Assembly (NCBI GenBank): GCA_903884005.1 | Contig: CAISDA010000006.1 | Span: 248,001 to 312,000, forward strand | Reading direction: 5' to 3' | DNA: 64,000 nt | Origin: an uncultured Ignavibacteriota bacterium | Lineage (GTDB): Bacteria; Bacteroidota; Ignavibacteria; UBA10030; UBA8401 | Shown: in pieces, positions 30,166 through 39,427 of the stretch | How the letters are laid out: every line of letters begins with the position of its first letter | Position numbering within the stretch: the stretch's first letter is position 1 | Notes under the pieces: model-generated | The model's database searches: none | Told to the model about the DNA's origin: nothing | Seen by the model: only the letters and a program-made list of their open reading frames with translations | Made by a program: the position numbers and the translations under genes

Positions 30166-31929
30166 TCATTTTATGCGAATGTGCAATTCGTCGAGCTGTT
30201 TTTTATCCACTTCCGACGGACAATCGTCCATGAGCGACGTGCCGCTCGCCGTTTTCGGGAACGCAATCACGTCCCGGATCGACTTCGATCCGGTCAGGAG
30301 CATCGCGACGCGGTCGAACCCGAATGCAATGCCTCCGTGCGGCGGAGCGCCGTATCGGAACGCATCCAGCATGAACCCGAATTTTGCTTTAGCCTCGTCT
30401 TCGGTCATTGCCAGGAGGCTGAAGATCTTGCTTTGCATCTCGGAACTGTGTATACGGATCGAGCCGCCGGCGATCTCGCTGCCGTTCCACACCAGATCGT
30501 ATGCGCGTGCGCGCGCCTTCGACGGATCCGTGTCGAGGAACGCCACATCCTCGTCTTTCGGCGCGGTGAACATGTGATGCATCGCCACGTACCGTTTCTC
30601 TTCTTCCGAATATTCGAACATGGGGAAATCCACCACCCACAGCAGGCTGATCTTCGTTTCGTCGATGAGGTTCAGCCGCTTCGCCATGTCGAGCCGCAGC
30701 GTTCCAAGCGTCGAATACGTCTTATTCCACGAGTCGGACACAAGGAGCACCAGATCGCCCTGCACCGCTCCGGCCCGGTCGCAGATCGACTGCAGGATGT
30801 CCTTGCCCAGAAATTTTTCGATCGCCGACTCAAGGCCCTTTTCCGTCCATTTGATATAGGCAAGGCCGCCGACACCGAGGGACTTCGTGAAGTCCACAAG
30901 GTTGTCCATCTGATTGCGCGTGAACGCGGCGCCTCCCGGCACGGTGAATCCTGCAACAACGCCGCCCTTCTTCGCATTCTCTGCGAAAACTTTGAAGCCG
31001 CCCTCGACCACGAGGTCGTTGAATTGAGCGAACTTCAGGCCGAAGCGCAGGTCCGGTTTGTCGCTGCCGTACCCTTCCATCGCGTCCTTGTACGTCAAGC
31101 GCGGCAGCGGCAATTGAATGTCGATGCCTTTGATCTCTTTGAAGAACCGCTGCGTCACGCCTTCGGCGATCGTCTGCACATCGATCTCATCGGCAAACGA
31201 CATCTCGACGTCGATCTGTGTGAATTCGGGCTGGCGGTCCGCACGCAGATCCTCGTCGCGGAAACATTTCACGATCTGAAAATAGCGGTCCATTCCCGCA
31301 ACCATCAGGATCTGCTTGTAGGTCTGCGGCGATTGGGGCAGCGCATAAAATTTCCCATGATGAATGCGGCTGGGCACGAGATAATCCCGCGCGCCTTCGG
31401 GCGTGCTCTTCATGAGCACCGGCGTTTCAACTTCCACGAAACCGTGTTCGTCAAAATAGCGCCGCGTGATCTGGTACATCCTGTGACGCAGCATCATATT
31501 TTTTTGCATCGTTTCGCGCCGAAGATCAAGATAGCGGTATTTCAACCGGATCTCTTCGCTCGCTTCGACTTTGTCTTCGATCGGGAACGGCGTGGTCTCC
31601 GCCTTGTTCAGGATCGTCAATTCGGAGGCGATGATGTCTATCTCTCCTGTCACAATATTCGCATTATCCGTTCCCTCGGGACGGCGGTCGACCTTACCTG
31701 TCACCGAGATGACAAATTCACTCCTCAGGTCCTTTGCCTGCGCATGAACGGCTTCGTTGTATTGGGGACCGAAGACAACCTGCGTCTTGCCATACCGGTC
31801 GCGGACGTCGATAAAAATGACTCCGCCGAGATCCCGCCGTTTATCGACCCAGCCTGTCAGCGTGACCGTTTGTCCTAATTGTTCTTTGCGCAATTCGCCG
31901 CATGTGTGCGTTCGCTTGGTATAATTCAT
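30166..31929 (-). CDS. aspS: Aspartyl-tRNA synthetase
   Basis: This 587-residue class II synthetase has an N-terminal OB-fold anticodon-binding domain (TLTGWVDKRRDLGGVIFIDVRDR), motif 2 (FRDEDLRADRQPEFTQID) and motif 3 (GIAFGFDRVAMLLTG). A GAD insertion domain is present, as in bacterial AspRS. The ATG at 31929 (MNYTKRTHTCGELR) was preferred over 32058, which would add 43 non-homologous residues. It stands alone between prfB and the SDR gene. Confidence 0.97.
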   Translation of the reverse strand: MNYTKRTHTCGELRKEQLGQTVTLTGWVDKRRDLGGVIFIDVRDRYGKTQVVFGPQYNEAVHAQAKDLRSEFVISVTGKVDRRPEGTDNANIVTGEIDIIASELTILNKAETTPFPIEDKVEASEEIRLKYRYLDLRRETMQKNMMLRHRMYQITRRYFDEHGFVEVETPVLMKSTPEGARDYLVPSRIHHGKFYALPQSPQTYKQILMVAGMDRYFQIVKCFRDEDLRADRQPEFTQIDVEMSFADEIDVQTIAEGVTQRFFKEIKGIDIQLPLPRLTYKDAMEGYGSDKPDLRFGLKFAQFNDLVVEGGFKVFAENAKKGGVVAGFTVPGGAAFTRNQMDNLVDFTKSLGVGGLAYIKWTEKGLESAIEKFLGKDILQSICDRAGAVQGDLVLLVSDSWNKTYSTLGTLRLDMAKRLNLIDETKISLLWVVDFPMFEYSEEEKRYVAMHHMFTAPKDEDVAFLDTDPSKARARAYDLVWNGSEIAGGSIRIHSSEMQSKIFSLLAMTEDEAKAKFGFMLDAFRYGAPPHGGIAFGFDRVAMLLTGSKSIRDVIAFPKTASGTSLMDDCPSEVDKKQLDELHIRIK

Positions 31930-32149
31930 GGGTTTCTCGATCGGATGTAATGCAGAGCACAGACCATGCCCGCCACAAAAAAATAAAAATCCCGCACGGG
32001 GATTACAACAATGAAATATGCATCGTAAAAATATAATAAAAAAGACGGGAAGTTTCAATGAATTGTTTCACATCGGGGAAAATGGGACGACGGAAGGGGT
32101 GGAAGAAGGATTTGAAGGCCGGCGATCGGTCTGCACACCGCGTGCGCCG

Positions 32150-32159
32150 CCCCCCCCCC
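32150..32159. repeat. C10 homopolymer downstream of SDR gene
   Basis: A run of ten C on the plus strand lies 25 nt past the SDR stop. A second run of ten lies upstream of the same gene (33168-33177). Confidence 0.9.
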
Positions 32160-32184
32160 AGAGGAGCGGCAGCGCAAGCGGCTG

Positions 32185-32994
32185 TTACACCCGATACCCG
32201 TCCCGGCGCACAAGCATGCGCCCTTCATAGGCATCGTCGACACCATGCACCTGCTCGTTCACCATGGACGAAACGATGTTGCGAGCCACATGCGAAGGAC
32301 GAAGGAGCTCCGTTTGCCCAAGTTTCAGCAGCGCCTCTTGTTCGAGCGTTCGGCGCACATCCGCCCGCGCTTCCTCGTGAAAGACGCCGGGCATGTAATA
32401 GATGGTTCTGATACCCCGCCGATTCGCGGTATCGGCATATTGCGCGGCGAAATGATGCAATCCGCTCTTCGACTCGCCGTAGTATCCCGCGCCATGCCAT
32501 TGAAAATCTTCAATGGCCGATCCGACATAGAGAATCACGGATCCGTTCATACTCTTTTCCTCCAATCCCAGTGTGATCTCTATCGGTGCGATCTGATTGA
32601 TACGATTCATCGCATCCGATTCAGGATCCGGCATCGGAGGCTGCTGCCGGAATTTTCTGCAGATCCCCGCTGTGTGTACGAGATAATCAATTCGGTCAAC
32701 CTGTGTGCTCACGATGTGAACAAGGTCCCTCAAATCGAGTGACTGCGAATAGTCGGCCTGGACTATCGTCACATCGGCGCCGGTCATCTTCAAGGCCAGC
32801 TCGAGTTCGATCGCTTTTCGGATGCGGCTGTTGTAATGCAGAATGAGCCGCGCCCCCCGGCGTGCGAACTCTTTGGCCACTTCGCCGCCGAGAACGCCCG
32901 TCACTCCGGTGATAAAGGCAACCTTCCCCTTCAGCGATTGCCGGATTTCACGCCCGATCGTTGCATTGTTCGATGATGTATTCGAAGCGGTCAT
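32185..32994 (-). CDS. Short-chain dehydrogenase/reductase family protein
   Basis: This 269-residue protein has the NAD(P) motif TGVTGVLG near residue 29, a substrate-site Ser in YVGSAIEDF, and the catalytic YxxxK as YGESK. The substrate is unknown. It differs from the two other SDRs in the window, with a longer N-terminus and an FHEEARADVRRTLEQEALL segment near the C-terminus. An AGGGGAGC ribosome site fixes the ATG at 32994. It is monocistronic and bounded by two C10 tracts. Confidence 0.88.
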   Translation of the reverse strand: MTASNTSSNNATIGREIRQSLKGKVAFITGVTGVLGGEVAKEFARRGARLILHYNSRIRKAIELELALKMTGADVTIVQADYSQSLDLRDLVHIVSTQVDRIDYLVHTAGICRKFRQQPPMPDPESDAMNRINQIAPIEITLGLEEKSMNGSVILYVGSAIEDFQWHGAGYYGESKSGLHHFAAQYADTANRRGIRTIYYMPGVFHEEARADVRRTLEQEALLKLGQTELLRPSHVARNIVSSMVNEQVHGVDDAYEGRMLVRRDGYRV

Positions 32995-33419
32995 GATTGC
33001 AGCTCCCCTCTCTCCTGCGGCCATCGGCGCCGTGTTGTGTGGAATCGGTTTCCACTCTGCTCACCTGCATGGATTCACTGGGCGGTACAATAGACAGCCT
33101 CTGTCAATTGCCGAAAGGCAATCAGCAGAGGCTGCCATTGACGATACTTCGAAATCCAACCATCGTACCCCCCCCCCGACACTAAAGTTGAACTCTCTCT
33201 CACGCGATGCTGTTCTTCGAATGCTGCCTGTTGTGTATCTTACCGGTTCCACGCCGCGTGCGCTTCCCTCGCGAACTGCTGCTGCTCACTCGACTCTACT
33301 GCAACATATTTCCTTTTTACTGTTTGTGCAAGTTAGAATTGTCTTAATTTTTCGACTATGTGTCTGTAAATATTTTTTTCGCACTACTCCCCTGTCGCGC
33401 CGCTACCGGTGCGCCGATG
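32995..33419. other. Long intergenic region upstream of the lone SDR gene
   Basis: This 425-nt gap holds no convincing gene. It contains a C10 tract at 33168-33177 and an interrupted hairpin: 9-bp stem 33095-33103 with 33126-33134, then 6-bp stem 33107-33112 with 33117-33122, closed by GAAA as read on the plus strand. The rest is AT-richer toward 33300-33400, where an SDR promoter may lie, though none is clear. Confidence 0.6.
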
Positions 33420-34778
33420 CTAACGGAAAAAAAGGAACCACACCAGCGCGTAGACCGGCAGGAGAATCGGAAGCGTATAGCGAACGATGTAGCCGAAGAA
33501 CGACGGCATCTCCACGCCGCTTGCTTCAGCGATCGACTTCACCATGAAGTTCGGAGCATTGCCGATGTACGTGCACGCGCCGAAGAAGACGGCGCCGATC
33601 GAGACGGCCTGAACATACTGCCAGTAGTGCAACAGATAGACCTGCACATCCGCTGCGTTATCGATGTTCAAGTGAACGAGCCCGAACGATGCCGTGAGAA
33701 AATTCAGATATGTCGGGGCGTTGTCCAGAAATGACGAGATCGCCCCTGTTGCCCAGTAATACTGTCCGGGAGTGCTGACCCCGATCGACTGGGCGTTGAC
33801 CGCCAGCCAATCCAGCGCAGGCATCATGGTGGCAAAGATGCCCAGAAACAGAATGCCAACCTCGTTGATCGGCAAAAAGGAAAATTCATTTTTCTCATGA
33901 ATTTTTTTATTCGTTGTGAAGTACGAACCGGCTCCCGCCGCAGCCATGATGCACTCGCGGGCGCCCGGCGGATGCTCGATGAACACACCGATCAGGATCA
34001 TCATGAGGAATCCGAGATTGCCCAGTCCGTCGAACGATGCTTTTTCTCCGTGCTCCAGAGCGTCCACCTGTTTCGATCTCGCAGTATGATGGAACGAACG
34101 ATAATCGAGCGCATAGAAAATGCCGAGCAGCACACTGCACGCCGCGGCCCACATTGTCCATGTCGTGGCGGCGACCCAGAAGAACGGGATGCCTTTCAAA
34201 TATCCGAGGAAGAGCGGCGGGTCGCCGATCGGAGTCAGCGCTCCTCCGACGTTGCCGACAATGAAAATGAAAAAGACGATATGGAACGGCTTCATGCGGA
34301 ATTTATTCACGCGGATGTACGGACGGATAAGCAGCATCGAAGCGCCCGTGGTGCCGACAATGTTGGAGATGATCGCGCCGAATGCAAGCAGGGCCAGGTT
34401 CGAATGCGGCGTCGATTTTCCGCGCAGTTGGAAATGTATACCGCCCGAGACGAGGAACAGCGATCCGATCAACATGATGAAACTGAAATAGTCGTGCAGT
34501 GCCAGCAGCACGCGCGGGCCGTTCTGCTCAATGAACAGATAGTAGACAACGACCGCCGCACCGAGCCCGATCGACACAACGGGATAATATTTTTCCCACC
34601 AGTGTTTGCACACAAACGGCATCACGGCGATCGCCGCGAGCAGCACGATGAAGGGGATCGTCATGAAGGGATTCACCGCCGCGCGCCGTGCAGCCTCGCC
34701 GGCATTCGCCACAGAGGCGAACCCGGTCATCAGCGGCACGAGAACAGCCACTCGGCGCAACATCATCGATGTCTTCAT
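33420..34778 (-). CDS. NhaD-like sodium:proton antiporter (citrate-transporter superfamily)
   Basis: This 452-residue membrane protein has about 12 hydrophobic spans. Motifs GTTGASMLLIRPYI and GGALTPIGDPPLFLGYLKG are typical of NhaD/ion-transporter superfamily members, and SSFLDNAPTYLNF is the conserved second half. It probably exchanges Na+ for H+. The N-terminus may be a signal-like span (MLRRVAVLVPLMTGFASVAN). The ATG at 34778 lies just past the nuo terminator, so it likely has its own promoter. Ion specificity is inferred. Confidence 0.88.
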   Translation of the reverse strand: MKTSMMLRRVAVLVPLMTGFASVANAGEAARRAAVNPFMTIPFIVLLAAIAVMPFVCKHWWEKYYPVVSIGLGAAVVVYYLFIEQNGPRVLLALHDYFSFIMLIGSLFLVSGGIHFQLRGKSTPHSNLALLAFGAIISNIVGTTGASMLLIRPYIRVNKFRMKPFHIVFFIFIVGNVGGALTPIGDPPLFLGYLKGIPFFWVAATTWTMWAAACSVLLGIFYALDYRSFHHTARSKQVDALEHGEKASFDGLGNLGFLMMILIGVFIEHPPGARECIMAAAGAGSYFTTNKKIHEKNEFSFLPINEVGILFLGIFATMMPALDWLAVNAQSIGVSTPGQYYWATGAISSFLDNAPTYLNFLTASFGLVHLNIDNAADVQVYLLHYWQYVQAVSIGAVFFGACTYIGNAPNFMVKSIAEASGVEMPSFFGYIVRYTLPILLPVYALVWFLFFR

Positions 34779-34789
34779 AGGATGCGGAC

Positions 34790-34818
34790 AAAAAAAAGGA
34801 CGCAGCGTGCGTCCTTTT
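34790..34818 (-). terminator. Rho-independent terminator of nuoJKLM
   Basis: An 11-bp perfect stem (34794-34804 with 34808-34818) with a 3-nt loop is followed by a T8 run on the minus strand. It lies 35 nt past the nuoM stop and before the antiporter gene. Confidence 0.92.
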
Positions 34819-34852
34819 GAATATTTACCACGTATACCCGTCAGCGCATCGA

Positions 34853-36385
34853 TCATTTGATCGAAAAATTCGCCTTGGGCAGCTCGCCGGCTTTCGCAGC
34901 CTGCATCAGTTTCACTACCTGCTTCGATGCGCTCGTTGACGGCTTCAGGAATGTTCCGGGATATACGCCGATCCAGACAATGAACACCACGATGGGAACG
35001 ATCACCGCGATCTCGCGCCGCGTCAGGTCCGCGAGCGACTCATTCGCAGCATTCGTTATTTTGCCGAAAAACACACGCTGATACATCCACAGCATGTAGA
35101 CGGCAGAGAAAATGACACCGGTCGCAGCGACCACGGTATAGACCACCGAGCCGAGGAACAGGGACTTGAATGAGCCGAGCAGAATGAGAAACTCGCCGAC
35201 AAAGCCGTTGAGTCCGGGCAATCCGACCGACGAGAGCGTCACGATCATGAAGAACGTCGCATAGACCGGCATTTGTTTAGCCAGGCCGCCGAATTGGGAT
35301 ATCTCGCGCGTGTGCCGGCGGTCGTAGAGCATGCCGACCAACAGGAAGAGCGCCCCGGTCGACAACCCGTGGTTGATCATCTGTATCATCGCGCCCTGCA
35401 TTCCCTCTTCGGTCATCGAAAATATTCCCAGCACCACGAAGCCAAGATGGCTCACGGACGAATACGCGACGAGTTTTTTCACATCCGTCTGCACCATCGC
35501 CACAAGCGCGCCATAGACGATGCCGATCACGGCCAGTGTGGACATGAGCGGCGTGAATTGGAACGAGGCCAGCGGGAACAGCGGAAGGCAGTAGCGCACG
35601 AGTCCGTACGTGCCCATCTTCAGCAGCACTCCCGCCAGTATCACCGAGCCGGCCGTGGGCGCCTGCACATGCGCATCGGGCAGCCATGTGTGGAGCGGGA
35701 ACAACGGCACCTTGATCGCAAACGAGAGCGCGAATGCAAGGAACATCCAAACTTGCACGTTCATCGGGATCGACGGGGACAGCGTGTAGAGCGTCAACAA
35801 ATTCGTGGTGAAATGTCCGCCGGGCAGGGTCGAGGCATAATTGGCGAGCCATAAGATCGCGATGAGCATCAACAGGCTGCCCGCCATCGTATACAGAAAA
35901 AATTTCACCGCAGCATAGATCCGGTCCTTGCCGCCCCAGATGCCGATGATGAAATACATCGGTATGAGCATCGCTTCCCAAAAGATATAGAACAAAAACA
36001 GGTCGCTCGCAACAAACACGCCGAGCATGCCGACTTCGAGCAGCAGCATCATTGCAACATACTCTTTCAATCGGACAGTGATCGATTCCCACGACGCCAG
36101 AAGAGCGAGCGGCGTAAGGAATGTCGTGAGCATCACCAGCAGGATCGACAACCCGTCGACGCCGATGAAATAGCTGATGTCGAGTCCTTCGATCCACGGA
36201 TGCTTTTCGATGAACTGCAGGCCGGTGAATTCCGAAGTGAAATAGTAATAGATGACCGCCGAGATCAGAAACGACAAGGCAGACGTGCCGAGGCCGATCG
36301 ATTTGATGAGCGTCGTCTGTTCTTTCTTCACAGCAAACAGAAGCACGATCCCGATGAAGGGCGAAAACAGGAGTAATGAGAGCAT
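34853..36385 (-). CDS. nuoM: NADH-quinone oxidoreductase subunit M
   Basis: This 510-residue proton-channel subunit of complex I has about 14 spans. The conserved KVPLFPLHTWLPDAHVQAPT segment, a lysine-bearing channel helix and GLPGLNGFVGEF are visible. It follows nuoL by 82 nt. A terminator follows, so nuoN is not in this operon. Subunit M rather than L or N is supported by length, the C-terminus and the HTWLPDAHVQAP motif. Confidence 0.96.
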   Translation of the reverse strand: MLSLLLFSPFIGIVLLFAVKKEQTTLIKSIGLGTSALSFLISAVIYYYFTSEFTGLQFIEKHPWIEGLDISYFIGVDGLSILLVMLTTFLTPLALLASWESITVRLKEYVAMMLLLEVGMLGVFVASDLFLFYIFWEAMLIPMYFIIGIWGGKDRIYAAVKFFLYTMAGSLLMLIAILWLANYASTLPGGHFTTNLLTLYTLSPSIPMNVQVWMFLAFALSFAIKVPLFPLHTWLPDAHVQAPTAGSVILAGVLLKMGTYGLVRYCLPLFPLASFQFTPLMSTLAVIGIVYGALVAMVQTDVKKLVAYSSVSHLGFVVLGIFSMTEEGMQGAMIQMINHGLSTGALFLLVGMLYDRRHTREISQFGGLAKQMPVYATFFMIVTLSSVGLPGLNGFVGEFLILLGSFKSLFLGSVVYTVVAATGVIFSAVYMLWMYQRVFFGKITNAANESLADLTRREIAVIVPIVVFIVWIGVYPGTFLKPSTSASKQVVKLMQAAKAGELPKANFSIK

Positions 36386-36467
36386 AGCGAACAGTCAGGT
36401 TAATGGTACAAATCTTTTCTGTGTGTGGCGGAATGCTTCCCGCCCTGCATGGATTCCCTGCCGGCGC

Positions 36468-38399
36468 TTACCAGACGATCAGCCATCCCAGCACAAAGAG
36501 TATCCCTGCGATAAAAACGATTGCGTAGGTCTGCGTCACGCCCGTCTGCACGCGGCGGAAAATCTCGCTCATGAATCCGATAAACTTCGCGCCCGTATTG
36601 ATGGTACTGTCGATCACGGCGACATCCACGCCCTTCCAGAGCAGCGTCTCCGACGTCTTTTTGATCGGCATCACGATCGCCGCGTCGTACACTTCGTCGA
36701 CATAATATTTATTGAAGAGCAGCGTGTACACGCCGGAGAAGCGCGCGGCAATGCGGGCGGCGATTTCCGTCCGCCGCAGATACACGTAGCGGGCAGCCAG
36801 GATACTCGAGGTGGCGATGACGACCGATGTCAGCATGAGCATGTATTCGATCGCCGATGCGTCGTGATACGGAAGGCGCATTTTCATTTCAGCCTTCTCG
36901 AAGATCGGCTGAAGAAATCGTTCGAACGAATTGCCGCCGCCAAGGCTCAGTGGAATTCCAACAAGGCCCCCAACAATCGAGAGCACGGCAAGGATCACCA
37001 GGGGAACAGTCATCGTCTTCGGCGCTTCGTGCGGATGCGTATGATGCGTATCGAACCGTTCGCCGCCCTCAAACGTGAGCGTGACGAGCCGGAACATGTA
37101 GAACGCCGTCATGCCTGCGGTGAGAACGCCCACGGCCCAGAGCACCGGAGAACCGTCGATAAACACCTTCCACAGAATTTCATCCTTGCTGAAAAATCCG
37201 GACAGCGGCGGTATGCCCGAAATGGCGAGCGCCGCAATGAAAAATGTTTTGTACGTCGTGGGCATGTATTTTTTCAATCCGCCCATTTTCCGTATGTCCT
37301 GCTCGTCGTGCATGGCGTGGATCACCGCACCCGCGCCGAGGAACAGGAGCGCCTTGAAGAAGGCATGCGTCATGAGGTGAAACAATCCCGCGGTGAAGGC
37401 GCCCACGCCGCAGGCAAGGAACATATAGCCCAGCTGGCTGATGGTGGAATACGCAAGTACTTTTTTAATGTCGTTCTGCACGAGGCCTATCGTGGCGGCG
37501 AAAAATGCAGTGGCGAGGCCGATGACGGCGATGATGTGCATCGTGGCCGGAGCAAGCGCGAAGAGAATGGAACTGCGCGCGACCATGTAAATGCCGGCGG
37601 TCACCATGGTGGCGGCATGGATCAGCGCAGAAACAGGCGTCGGGCCCGCCATGGCGTCGGGGAGCCATATAAAGAGCGGTATCTGCGCAGACTTTCCCGT
37701 GGCGCCGACAAAGAGAAAGAGCGTGATCCAGAAGATCGTGCTATTGCCTTTTTCAAAGAGTGCCGCCTGGCCGAACACCGAATCGAATTGGAGCGAACCG
37801 AATGTCGTGAAGATCAAAAACATGCCGAGCAGAAAACCGAAATCGCCGATGCGATTGACAATGAATGCCTTTTTTGCCGCGTCGCTCGTGGTGCTCTTTT
37901 CGAACTTCCTGTCGTACCAAAAACCGATCAGCAGATAGGAGCACAGTCCGACGCCCTCCCACCCTAAAAACATCAATAGAAAATTATCGGCCAACACAAG
38001 GTTGAGCATGGCGAAGATGAACAGGTTCAGGTAGGCAAAAAATCGCCAGAAGCCTTTGTCGCCGTGCATGTAGCCGATCGAATAGAGATGGATGAGGCTG
38101 CCGACGCCTGTGACCACGAGCGTCATGAGAATAGAAAGTTGGTCGACCTGATAGGCCACGGGGATCGAGAGCGATCCTGCGGCGATCCACTGGAACATGG
38201 TGACAACGTGCTTCCGGTCTTCAGCCGGGACCCCGAGCATCTCGATGAAGATCGAGCACGCGATCAGAAACGGTATCGCAACCGAGGCCGTGCCGATGAT
38301 GCCCGAGACTTTTTCAGATTTGATGCGCGAGCCGAAGAGACCGTTGATCAAAAAGCCGAGGAAAGGGAATACAATGATGAGGCTGACGTAAGTATACAT
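36468..38399 (-). CDS. nuoL: NADH-quinone oxidoreductase subunit L
   Basis: This 643-residue subunit has the [22 protein letters not shown]-type motif, [31 protein letters not shown] in pieces, and a long C-terminal extension that includes the lateral helix. It is the largest antiporter-like subunit of complex I. The ATG at 38399 ([13 protein letters not shown]) was chosen; a TTG 12 nt upstream is possible. Confidence 0.97.
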   Translation of the reverse strand: [643 protein letters not shown]

Positions 38400-38445
38400 G
38401 GCGATTTTCAATTACTCTCGGATACGGCTGTGTGCCGGCGTGAAC

Positions 38446-38748
38446 TTACCATTTTAACAGATTGATTTCATCGATATTGATGGTCTGCTTGTTGCGGAAC
38501 AGGGCGATGATGATCGTCAATCCGACCGCCGCTTCGGCGGCCGCAACAACCATCACGAAGAACACGAGTATCTGTCCGGTCGGATCGCCGATGAACGACG
38601 AGAGTGCCACCAGCGTGAGGTTGACGGAATTCAGCATCAGTTCGATACACATGAAGACGATGATCGCATTCCGGCGCACGGCGACACCCAGCACACCGAC
38701 GCAAAACATGAACGCGGAGAGAAGCAAATAATAATTCAGCGGTGCCAT
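38446..38748 (-). CDS. nuoK: NADH-quinone oxidoreductase subunit K
   Basis: This 100-residue protein has three membrane spans with the conserved glutamate of [15 protein letters not shown] and the second in AAAEAAVGL. Both are key residues of the proton path in NuoK/ND4L. It lies 9 nt after nuoJ and 46 nt before nuoL. Confidence 0.97.
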   Translation of the reverse strand: MAPLNYYLLLSAFMFCVGVLGVAVRRNAIIVFMCIELMLNSVNLTLVALSSFIGDPTGQILVFFVMVVAAAEAAVGLTIIIALFRNKQTINIDEINLLKW

Positions 38749-38757
38749 TGAATTCGA

Positions 38758-39273
38758 TTATTGTTGTAATTTTTTCTTGGCTAGGACCACGGCGCCAACG
38801 ATCGCCGCAAGAAGCAAGAATGAAGTCATTTCAAAGGGAAATAAAAATTTTGTGTAGAGGACCTGTCCCAGAAATTCCACGGTCCCCATCTGGCCGGCAT
38901 TGGGCGCCAGTGCGACCACGCTGTCGGCGCGGCTCTTTGAAAAGATGAACACCAACTCGCCCAGCAGCGCGACGACAAGGCCGATGGCGATGTACGCCTT
39001 AGGGCCGAGGTGCTCACGCAAGCGCTTGTCGTCGCCCAGGTTCAGGAGCATGATAACGAACAGGAACAGCACCATGATGGCGCCCGCATACACGAGCACC
39101 TGAACGATCGCGATGAACTGAGCCTTCAGTGTAAGATAGAGGGCCGCAAGCGAGAAAAAATTGAGGATCAAATACAGCGCACTGTTCACCGGGTTGCGCT
39201 GCACTATCATCAGCACAGCCGACACGACAGAGATCGCAGCAAGAACGCAAAAGACCGCCAGAGCAAATGTCAT
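38758..39273 (-). CDS. nuoJ: NADH-quinone oxidoreductase subunit J
   Basis: This 171-residue protein has five membrane spans. The NPVNSALYLILNFFSLAALY and VQVLVYAGAIMVLFLFVIML segments match NuoJ/ND6. The ATG at 39273 is preferred to 39324 by homology. It is the first gene of the nuo block here; rho lies upstream on the same strand and is separated by a GC-rich hairpin. The peripheral-arm genes nuoA-I are not in the window. Confidence 0.95.
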   Translation of the reverse strand: MTFALAVFCVLAAISVVSAVLMIVQRNPVNSALYLILNFFSLAALYLTLKAQFIAIVQVLVYAGAIMVLFLFVIMLLNLGDDKRLREHLGPKAYIAIGLVVALLGELVFIFSKSRADSVVALAPNAGQMGTVEFLGQVLYTKFLFPFEMTSFLLLAAIVGAVVLAKKKLQQ

Positions 39274-39378
39274 TGGTATGTATCCGCGAGATGGACAAAA
39301 TTGGTAAACAGTATGAATATACAAAGAGGCGGGTAGAGAAGCAAAATAAATCGGTAGTGCGGCACGGCTTCACGGCAT

Positions 39379-39406
39379 CATGCCGCCGCACGGGTGCGGC
39401 GGCATG
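39379..39406. repeat. GC-rich inverted repeat between rho and nuoJ
   Basis: A 12-bp perfect stem (39379-39390 with 39395-39406) and a 4-nt loop lie 22 nt past the rho stop. No T-run follows on the minus strand, so it may be a processing or pausing hairpin rather than a strong terminator. Confidence 0.65.
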
Positions 39407-39427
39407 GTGTCTGCCTTTGTGCAATGC

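Noticed and set aside
33061-33252. 63-residue minus-strand open frame across the C10 tract
   Set aside because: No ribosome site, no recognisable features, and it spans the homopolymer and hairpin.
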